A stretch of 5,175 nt of DNA. It comes from Butyrivibrio sp. (GTDB lineage Bacteria; Bacillota_A; Clostridia; Lachnospirales; Lachnospiraceae). Below, one piece after another: positions 1-5,175 of the stretch (its first letter is position 1; every line of letters begins with the position of its first letter). The stretch is taken from contig NZ_JAILQF010000481.1 in assembly GCF_024699075.1 (NCBI RefSeq), positions 1-5,175 on the forward strand. The letters run 5' to 3'. A program made the position numbers and the translations under genes. The notes under the pieces are model-generated. The model saw nothing but the letters and a program-made list of their open reading frames with translations. It did no database searches and was not told the origin of the DNA.

Positions 1-1515
1 ATATACAGGCTTATTGTCTTGCTTATGAAGCTTTTCATATCTTGTAGCTTCAAATGGCTCTACATGGCCTTCGTATCTTACAGTATCTGCAGCATTATTA
101 TCTGCTTTATCTTTACTGCCTTCATTATCAGCCTTATATCCACTGCCTTCATTATCAGCTTTATATACGCCGCCTTCAGTATCTGCCCTGTCTCCATCAC
201 CTTCATCATCATCTATAAAAGTGACAAGATTCTTGGTATTCTTGGGATGAGAAGAAGGATCATCACTACTTTCATTCATGAAGATATTAGCGCCAAGCTG
301 TCTACCACTCTCTGAATATTCACCATGGAAGCTTCCTGTCATATTACCGGAAGAAGCCTTGGCTGCAAGCACTGCTGAACTAAGCTCTTTCTCATTCTCT
401 TCAGATACTGATTCAGAATCTCTCTTTGCAGCAAGTGCTGCTTCCTTTGCCTCAGAATCTCTCTTTGCCGCAAGTGCTGCTGCACGAAGATCATCCTGCT
501 CATCGCGAAGAGCTTCAGGGATCATTTCGTGAGACTTAAGTACCTGCTCGACATTTATTCTTATAAATTCAAACAGTGTGCGCTGATTCTGGAACTTAAC
601 TTCCATCTTGGATGGATGAACATTAACATCAATAAGATCAGGATCCATCACTATATGAAGGACGCAGAAAGGGAACTTATGCTGCATCAGATACTGCTTG
701 TATCCCTCTTCTATAGCAAGAGATATCATCCTGTCTTTAATATATCTTCCGTTAACAAAAAAGTTCTCGAAGCCCCTGTTTGATCTGTTAAGAGTAGGCT
801 CTCCAAGATAACCTTCAAGAAGTATTCCGTCTGCCTCACATTTGATAGGCACAAGTGCCATTGACACATCACGCCCATATATCCTGTATATAAGCTCTTT
901 AAGATCACCATTACCTGATGTATGAAAACGATCATCCTTATTGTTTATGAAATGGAAAGACACATCAGGGTTGTCCATTGCAAGATGCTCTATAAGATCT
1001 GAAACGTAGCTTCCTTCCGTCCTTTGTGACTTAAGGAATTTCTTTCTTGCAGGAGTATTATAAAAAAGGTTACGAACTATGATCGTAGTACCATTAGGTG
1101 CTCCAACTTCTTCAAGCTCTCCCTCTTCTCCGCCATTTACAGTATAGCGAATACCTGTAAGACTGTCAGCAGTCTTTGTTACGATCTCAACCTGTGCTAT
1201 AGCGGATATACTGGAAAGCGCCTCACCTCTGAATCCAAGAGTTCTAAGGGTAAAGAGATCTCCGATATTTGAAAGCTTACTTGTCGCATGCCTTAAAAAG
1301 GCCTTTTTGACTTCGCTTCTTTCTATACCACAGCCATTATCAGTAATTCTGATAAGATCAATACCGCCGCCCTGGATTTCCACGGTTATGGCTTTGGCGC
1401 CGGCATCCATGGCATTTTCCACTAGCTCTTTAACTACGCTTGAAGGCCTTTCGACAACTTCTCCTGCAGCGATCTGATCAATTGTATTTTTGTCAAGTAC
1501 ATGAATCTGCGCCAT
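1..1515 (-). CDS. mutL: DNA mismatch repair protein MutL, N-terminal 505 residues (3' end beyond left edge)
   Basis: MutL is the GHKL-family ATPase that couples MutS mismatch recognition to strand removal. The frame is open from ATG 1513-1515 to base 1, giving 505 residues. GHKL motifs seen: ELVENAMDAGA at 30-40 (E30 as likely general base, N34 for Mg2+), DNGCGI at 59-64, HATSK at 76-80, GFRGEAL at 94-100, and GTT at 142-144 before FYNTPARKKFL at 151-161. The transducer domain ends with DVNVHPSKMEVKF at 296-308, where K303 is the likely ATP-contacting lysine. From about residue 330 the chain is a polar, acidic linker with two tandem repeats, and the window ends inside or just past it. The C-terminal dimerisation domain, and any DQHAxxE endonuclease motif expected in a Firmicute, is not visible. 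The start is set by GGAGG five bases upstream. The gene follows mutS by 13 bases, so it is probably co-transcribed. Identity is certain from the motifs; total length is unknown. Confidence 0.97.
   Translation of the reverse strand, partial: MAQIHVLDKNTIDQIAAGEVVERPSSVVKELVENAMDAGAKAITVEIQGGGIDLIRITDNGCGIERSEVKKAFLRHATSKLSNIGDLFTLRTLGFRGEALSSISAIAQVEIVTKTADSLTGIRYTVNGGEEGELEEVGAPNGTTIIVRNLFYNTPARKKFLKSQRTEGSYVSDLIEHLAMDNPDVSFHFINNKDDRFHTSGNGDLKELIYRIYGRDVSMALVPIKCEADGILLEGYLGEPTLNRSNRGFENFFVNGRYIKDRMISLAIEEGYKQYLMQHKFPFCVLHIVMDPDLIDVNVHPSKMEVKFQNQRTLFEFIRINVEQVLKSHEMIPEALRDEQDDLRAAALAAKRDSEAKEAALAAKRDSESVSEENEKELSSAVLAAKASSGNMTGSFHGEYSESGRQLGANIFMNESSDDPSSHPKNTKNLVTFIDDDEGDGDRADTEGGVYKADNEGSGYKADNEGSKDKADNNAADTVRYEGHVEPFEATRYEKLHKQDNKPVY
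88..195 (-). repeat. 27-bp (9-codon) tandem repeat in the mutL linker, about four units
   Basis: Units lie at 169-195, 142-168, 115-141 and 88-114 and are read on the minus strand. They encode GDRADTEGG (residues 441-449), VYKADNEGS (450-458), GYKADNEGS (459-467) and KDKADNNAA (468-476). The two central units differ at only a few bases; the outer two are degenerate. The unit length is a multiple of three, so copy gain or loss would keep the frame. The array lies in the low-complexity linker between the ATPase/transducer part and the expected C-terminal domain. Confidence 0.85.
413..481 (-). repeat. 39-bp-period (13-codon) duplication in the mutL linker
   Basis: The 30 bases at 413-442 recur at 452-481 with one mismatch (430 A, 469 C), a period of 39 bases. 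On the minus strand both copies encode AALAAKRDSE, at residues 346-355 and 359-368. A third LAAK at 383-386 may be a relic. The Ala/Lys/Arg/Glu-rich segment should be helical, unlike the acidic Gly/Asn-rich 27-bp repeats further along the same linker. Confidence 0.85.
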
Positions 1516-1520
1516 ACTTT

Positions 1521-1525
1521 CCTCC
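1521..1525 (-). promoter_or_regulatory. Shine-Dalgarno of mutL
   Basis: On the minus strand GGAGG is followed by five bases (AAAGT) and then the ATG of mutL. It lies in the 13-base spacer after the mutS stop codon. This strong site fixes the mutL start at 1515, and the next residues (MAQIHVLDKNTIDQIAAGEV) match the usual MutL N-terminus. Confidence 0.85.
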
Positions 1526-1528
1526 CTC

Positions 1529-4261
1529 TTAGCTTACGTTCCCCTTCCAACGGTTCTTAAGGTCACTCTGAAGCTTATAAAGTGTATTGAGTGCATCCAT
1601 AGGTGTCATATTGGTTATATCGATCTCCTCAAGCTCTTTGAGAACATCTTCATCACTAACGCTCTCAAACAAGGACATCTGATTGAGGTCAACCTGATCA
1701 TAATGTTTTGGTGCTGACTTCTTGGCTGATCTGTCATCAGTAAGAGCAGCTATCTGCTGAACCTTCTCAGTAATATCGCTGTCAACAAGCTGCGCACATA
1801 TCTGCTTGGCTCTGTCTGTTACCATAACAGGAATTCCTGCAAGCCTTGCAACTTCTATACCATAGCTCTTATCTGCGCCGCCCTTTATGATCTTACGAAG
1901 AAATACTATGTCATCACCTTTTTCTTTTACCGCAATGCAATAATTCCTTACAGAATCTATCTTGCCTTCAAGCTCAGTAAGTTCATGATAATGAGTTGCA
2001 AATAAGGTCTTGGCACCAAGATACTTCCTGTTAGCTATATGCTCTATAACAGCCCACGCGATGGAAAGGCCGTCATAAGTGGAAGTTCCTCTTCCTATCT
2101 CATCAAGGATAAGGAGACTCTTATTGGTTGCATTCCTTAAGATGTTGGCAACCTCATTCATCTCAACCATGAATGTTGACTGGCCGCTTCCAAGGTCATC
2201 ACTTGCTCCGACTCTTGTAAAGATTCTGTCAACAATTCCGATCTCTGCGCTTGTAGCGGGTACAAAGCTTCCTATCTGAGCCATAAGGACTATAAGAGCA
2301 GTCTGTCTCATATAAGTTGACTTACCTGCCATATTAGGACCTGTGATGATAGATATCAGGTGCTTCTTGTCATCAAGGAATGTATCATTTGATATAAAAA
2401 GATCTGTGCGATCCATCATAGCTTCTACAACAGGATGTCTTCCTTCTTTGATACGGATAGTTCCGTTCTCTGAAAGAACCGGCTTAACGAAATGATTTCT
2501 TTCTGCAACAAAAGAAAGAGATGCATATACATCAAGTGCTGCTATAGCCTTAGCTGTACGCTGGATTCTCTGTATCTGGCTGCAGACCTTGTCTCTCACA
2601 TCACAAAAAGCCTCATACTCAAGACCATTAAGCTTATCTTCTGCATTTAAAATTGTATCCTCAAGCTCTTTGAGCTCAGGTGTTGTATAACGCTCGCAGT
2701 TAGTAAGAGTCTGTTTTCTTGTAAAAGTATCTGGCACAAGATCCTTGAAGGAATTGGTTACTTCAAAAGCATATCCGAATACATTACTGTATTTGATACG
2801 AAGATTCTTGATACCGGTCTCTTCCTTGACCTTGGCCTCAAGTTCTGCAAGCCACTGTTTTCCATTGGAACGGGCCTGTCTGAAGTGATCAATATCCTGG
2901 CTATAACCATCCTTGATCATTCCGCCTTCTCTTATTGTAAGAGGCGGCTCTTCAACTATAGAACTGTCAATAAGATCATATATATCTTTAAGCTCATCTA
3001 TATCTTCATAGATCCTGTCAAGCTCAGTATTGCCCTTCATGTCTTCAAGAGCTATACGAAGTGCAGGAAGCATCCTGATAGAATTTCTGAAGGAAAGAAG
3101 GTCACGAGGATTAGCTGTTTTATAGCTTATACGGCTCATTATCCTTTCAAGATCATAAACAGGAGCAAGATACTCTCTTATCTCATCACGGGATACTGAA
3201 TTGCATAAAAGTGCATCAACAGCATCCTGCCTTGCCTTCATCTCATCTATATCCACAAGAGGCTGCTCTATATAGCTTCTTAGCATTCTTGCGCCCATTG
3301 CAGTCTTGGTCTTATCAAGCACCCAGAGAAGAGTTCCTCTTTTTTGCTTATCACGAAGAGTCTCTGTAAGCTCAAGATTACGTCTTGTAGAAGTATCAAG
3401 AAGCATATACTTGCTTGTAAGATAAGGCGAAATATGAGTTATGTTGGACAGATCTGACTTAGCCATCTCAATAAGATATTGGATCATTGCACCTGCAGAG
3501 ACTGTACCAACTTTAAAATCATCAATTCCAAGACCTATAAGCGAGTTTACATGGAACTGGTTCATTATAGCTTTCTTGCCGGTATCTTCATCAAAATATC
3601 TGGCATCAAGAGGATAGATAGTAATACCCATCCTGCTCTTTAGGTCATCAAGATCTGCTCCGCTCATGACGAAAGCTTCATTACAGATAATCTCCGACGG
3701 ACGGTACTTGGCAATTTCATCAAGAACATTCCTTAGTTTAGAACATTCAGTAAGATAGAAATCACCTGTTGATACGTCACATACAGATAAGCCTGTAATA
3801 TCAGAGCCGTAGCAAAGGCACATTATGTAGTTGTTCTGAGTCTCTTCAAGTGACGAAGCGTCAATATTGGTTCCGGGTGTTACGACTCTTATTACATCTC
3901 TTTTGACAATGCCTTTAGCCTGTTTGGGATCTTCTACCTGCTCACAGATAGCAACCTTGTGTCCATTCTTAACAAGTCTTGTAAGATATGAATCTACTGC
4001 ATGATAAGGAATTCCGCACATAGGAGCTCTTTCAGGAAGACCACAGGCCTTACCTGTCAGTGTAAGCTCAAGTTCCCTGCTGACTATCTCAGCATCCTCA
4101 AAAAACATCTCATAGAAGTCACCTAGCCTGTAAAAAAGAAGGCATCCCGGATTCTCCTCTTTAGTTTTAAGATAGTGCTGCATCATTGGTGATACTTTGG
4201 TAATATCAGGCTTTGATGCAAAATTTTCACTTGTTCCCGTTGTTTCTACTTTTGTATCCAA
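1529..4261 (-). CDS. mutS: DNA mismatch repair protein MutS (complete, TTG start)
   Basis: MutS is the cytoplasmic ATPase that binds base mismatches and small loops as a dimer and, as an ATP-loaded sliding clamp, recruits MutL. The protein has 910 residues, somewhat longer than the roughly 850-860 of E. coli and B. subtilis MutS. Visible parts: mismatch-binding domain from about 26 with GDFYEMF at 47-53 (F49 and E51 of the Phe-x-Glu motif); connector, core and clamp to about 600; ATPase with Walker A GPNMAGKST at 641-649, GSGQSTFMVEM at 691-701, Walker B LLILDEIGRGTST at 716-728 and FATHYHEL at 754-761; helix-turn-helix dimer contact near ADKSYGIEVARLAGIP at 796-811. A clamp-binding type motif QMSLF is at 861-865, and the tail TPMDALNTLY is typical. 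The first codon is TTG, with GGAGG seven bases upstream and an in-frame TAG five codons upstream. The first internal ATGs (residues 26 and 27) have no evident Shine-Dalgarno. No lesion is seen. Confidence 0.98.
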   Translation of the reverse strand: MDTKVETTGTSENFASKPDITKVSPMMQHYLKTKEENPGCLLFYRLGDFYEMFFEDAEIVSRELELTLTGKACGLPERAPMCGIPYHAVDSYLTRLVKNGHKVAICEQVEDPKQAKGIVKRDVIRVVTPGTNIDASSLEETQNNYIMCLCYGSDITGLSVCDVSTGDFYLTECSKLRNVLDEIAKYRPSEIICNEAFVMSGADLDDLKSRMGITIYPLDARYFDEDTGKKAIMNQFHVNSLIGLGIDDFKVGTVSAGAMIQYLIEMAKSDLSNITHISPYLTSKYMLLDTSTRRNLELTETLRDKQKRGTLLWVLDKTKTAMGARMLRSYIEQPLVDIDEMKARQDAVDALLCNSVSRDEIREYLAPVYDLERIMSRISYKTANPRDLLSFRNSIRMLPALRIALEDMKGNTELDRIYEDIDELKDIYDLIDSSIVEEPPLTIREGGMIKDGYSQDIDHFRQARSNGKQWLAELEAKVKEETGIKNLRIKYSNVFGYAFEVTNSFKDLVPDTFTRKQTLTNCERYTTPELKELEDTILNAEDKLNGLEYEAFCDVRDKVCSQIQRIQRTAKAIAALDVYASLSFVAERNHFVKPVLSENGTIRIKEGRHPVVEAMMDRTDLFISNDTFLDDKKHLISIITGPNMAGKSTYMRQTALIVLMAQIGSFVPATSAEIGIVDRIFTRVGASDDLGSGQSTFMVEMNEVANILRNATNKSLLILDEIGRGTSTYDGLSIAWAVIEHIANRKYLGAKTLFATHYHELTELEGKIDSVRNYCIAVKEKGDDIVFLRKIIKGGADKSYGIEVARLAGIPVMVTDRAKQICAQLVDSDITEKVQQIAALTDDRSAKKSAPKHYDQVDLNQMSLFESVSDEDVLKELEEIDITNMTPMDALNTLYKLQSDLKNRWKGNVS

Positions 4262-4288
4262 AAGTACTCCTCCACTCTAGTTACTTTT
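4260..4288 (-). repeat. Small inverted repeat around the mutS ribosome binding site
   Basis: On the minus strand AAAAGTA (4282-4288) pairs perfectly with TACTTTT (4260-4266) across a 15-base loop that holds the GGAGG. The 3' arm includes the first two bases of the TTG start codon. Only one of the seven pairs is G-C, so the hairpin would be weak and may be chance in an AT-rich leader. The repeat itself is certain; a function is not. Confidence 0.4.
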
Positions 4289-4407
4289 AGCCTTTTACGT
4301 AATCTCACTGCTGTCTGTAAATCTTTTGCTGATCAGATCATATGACAAGTTTTCCATAAAGCCTTTGAATATCAGATCTTACAAAAAGACCCATGATTAT
4401 TGTAATT
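4262..4407. other. miaB-mutS intergenic region
   Basis: This 146-base AT-rich gap holds the mutS leader. I see no GC-rich hairpin with a T-run, no tRNA-like fold and no convincing promoter. It contains the mutS Shine-Dalgarno, most of the inverted repeat at 4260-4288, and one copy of a 14-base near-repeat of the miaB 3' end. It also holds two short minus-strand ORFs: 20 codons at 4295-4357 and 18 codons at 4338-4394. No ymcA- or cotE-like gene, as found between miaB and mutS in Bacillus, is present. Confidence 0.7.
4269..4273 (-). promoter_or_regulatory. Shine-Dalgarno of mutS, supporting a TTG start
   Basis: On the minus strand GGAGG is followed by seven bases (AGTACTT) and then TTG at 4259-4261. 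No ATG or GTG lies at a suitable distance in the mutS frame, and an in-frame TAG at 4277-4279 blocks any longer product. The site therefore decides the start. It falls in the loop of the inverted repeat at 4260-4288. Confidence 0.8.
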
Positions 4408-5175
4408 TCAAATCATATGACCCAGATAGTAGAATCCCTTGCATTCATCAAGATGGACATCTACAAAACTGCCGATCAGATCTTCCCCGCCTTTAAAATG
4501 TACAAGTGTATTATTGGACATACGACCTGTAACAAGACTTGAATCCTGTTCATTAAGTGACTCAACAAGGACTCTTTGATCTGTATCATTAAAACGCGCT
4601 GACTGGGCATGCGCAGTTTCCTGAACAACCTTTAAAAGTCTGTCAAAATTACGCTTTACCTCTTCATCTAACAATTTGGTCTCAAAGCCAGCAGCAGGCG
4701 TACCTGTACGCTTTGAATAGATGAAAGTAAATGCATTATCATATTTGACCTGCTTAACTATATCAATTGTATCATCAACATCGGCATCTGTTTCACCGGG
4801 GAATCCCACGATTATATCAGTGGTAATTGCTGCATCCGGCAATTCACGCCTTATTCTAAGTGCAAGCTCAAGATACTGCTCTCTTGTATACTTTCTGTTC
4901 ATCCTTCTAAGAATCTCAGTACTTCCTGACTGGAGAGGAAGATGTATATGTCTTGCAACCTTAGGATTTGCCTTAATAACATCTATAAGCTCCTGAGACA
5001 GATCCTTGGGGTGAGGTGTCATAAATCTTACTCTCTCAAGCCCTTCAACCTTACATACTTCACTAAGAAGTTTGGCAAAAGATATCTTTCTGTCTTCAGG
5101 AAGTCCTGTTCCATAAGAGTTTACGTTCTGTCCAAGAAGCATTACCTCTTTGACGCCGTCAGCTACAAGCCTCTC
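4408..5175 (-). CDS. miaB: tRNA-2-methylthio-N6-dimethylallyladenosine synthase MiaB, C-terminal 255 residues (5' end beyond right edge)
   Basis: MiaB is a cytoplasmic radical-SAM methylthiotransferase. It adds the 2-methylthio group to i6A37, next to the anticodon of tRNAs reading UNN codons. The frame is open from base 5175 to TGA at 4408-4410. The first Met visible (5140-5142) is internal, since ERLVADGVKEV continues upstream. Seen: GQNVNSYG (5110-5133), HLPLQSGS (4921-4944), IVGFPGET, and FTFIYSKRTGTPAA (4690-4731), which is characteristic of MiaB rather than RimO. About 60 C-terminal residues ending in FYYLGHMI have the look of the RNA-binding TRAM domain. The N-terminal domain and the CxxxCxxC cluster motif are off the window. 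It lies 146 bases upstream of mutS on the same strand, a common Firmicute arrangement. No clear terminator follows, so read-through into mutS is possible. Confidence 0.95.
   Translation of the reverse strand, partial: ERLVADGVKEVMLLGQNVNSYGTGLPEDRKISFAKLLSEVCKVEGLERVRFMTPHPKDLSQELIDVIKANPKVARHIHLPLQSGSTEILRRMNRKYTREQYLELALRIRRELPDAAITTDIIVGFPGETDADVDDTIDIVKQVKYDNAFTFIYSKRTGTPAAGFETKLLDEEVKRNFDRLLKVVQETAHAQSARFNDTDQRVLVESLNEQDSSLVTGRMSNNTLVHFKGGEDLIGSFVDVHLDECKGFYYLGHMI

Noticed and set aside
19..315. Plus-strand ORF encoding a very hydrophobic Ile/Phe/Ser-rich peptide that looks like a repeated membrane protein
   Set aside because: It is the antisense of the mutL linker repeats: GAT, AAT and GAA codons read backwards as ATC, ATT and TTC. 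It has no ribosome binding site and the mutL frame is clearly the coding one.
278..532. Plus-strand Ser/Ala-rich ORF
   Set aside because: It is antisense to the Ala/Lys/Glu repeat region of mutL; the repeats keep the opposite frame open.
726..935. Minus-strand 69-residue ORF
   Set aside because: It is an out-of-frame shadow inside the mutL ATPase/transducer region, where the in-frame product carries conserved MutL sequence.
4320..4348. Possible minus-strand promoter for mutS: TTGTCA, 17-base spacer, AAGATT
   Set aside because: The -35 is good (five of six), but the -10 matches at only three of six positions. Such matches are common in AT-rich sequence.
4338..4394. Eighteen-codon minus-strand ORF MGLFVRSDIQRLYGKLVI in the miaB-mutS gap
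   Set aside because: It has no Shine-Dalgarno upstream of the ATG, no recognisable family, and it overlaps the other short ORF in another frame.
4383..4416. Possible miaB terminator: ATGATT/AATCAT stem (4393-4398 with 4411-4416) followed by five Ts on the minus strand
   Set aside because: The stem is only six pairs with one G-C, the loop is 12 bases, and five bases separate the stem from a short T-run. It also overlaps the miaB stop codon. It is too weak to call a terminator.
4721..4996. Plus-strand 91-residue ORF, with similar ones at 2079-2279, 2885-3199 and 529-783
   Set aside because: All lie antisense to conserved coding sequence of miaB, mutS or mutL, and none shows family features.

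Overview
The window is a mismatch-repair locus from a low-to-moderate G+C Firmicute. The gene order miaB-mutS-mutL, the strong GGAGG ribosome binding sites, and the MutL and MutS sequence style point to a Clostridia/Lachnospiraceae-type bacterium such as a Butyrivibrio relative. That genus-level guess is inference from sequence character, not from a search. All genes lie on the minus strand, so they read from the right edge to the left edge.

Layout in order of transcription. The 3' half of miaB (tRNA ms2i6A methylthiotransferase) enters from the right edge and stops at 4408. A 146-base gap (4262-4407) follows, with no clear promoter or terminator. mutS (1529-4261) is complete and appears to start at a TTG codon behind a good Shine-Dalgarno sequence. 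Thirteen bases later mutL begins at 1515. It stays open to the left edge, so 505 residues are visible and the C-terminal endonuclease/dimerisation domain is missing from the window. Except for the 146-base gap and the 13-base spacer, the whole window is protein-coding.

How the genes work together. MutS recognises mismatches and small loops, is probably tethered to the sliding clamp through the QMSLF motif near its C-terminus, and recruits the MutL ATPase. The 13-base spacing with a shared direction argues for co-transcription of mutS and mutL. MiaB is a tRNA-modification enzyme with no direct role in repair; its position next to mutSL is a recurring Firmicute arrangement.

Nothing in the window looks like a new system. 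The most distinctive features are two different in-frame tandem repeats in the MutL linker (a 9-codon unit in about four copies and a 13-codon unit in two copies). Next is the mutS start region, where a TTG start and its Shine-Dalgarno sequence lie in or beside a small inverted repeat. Both are modest observations.
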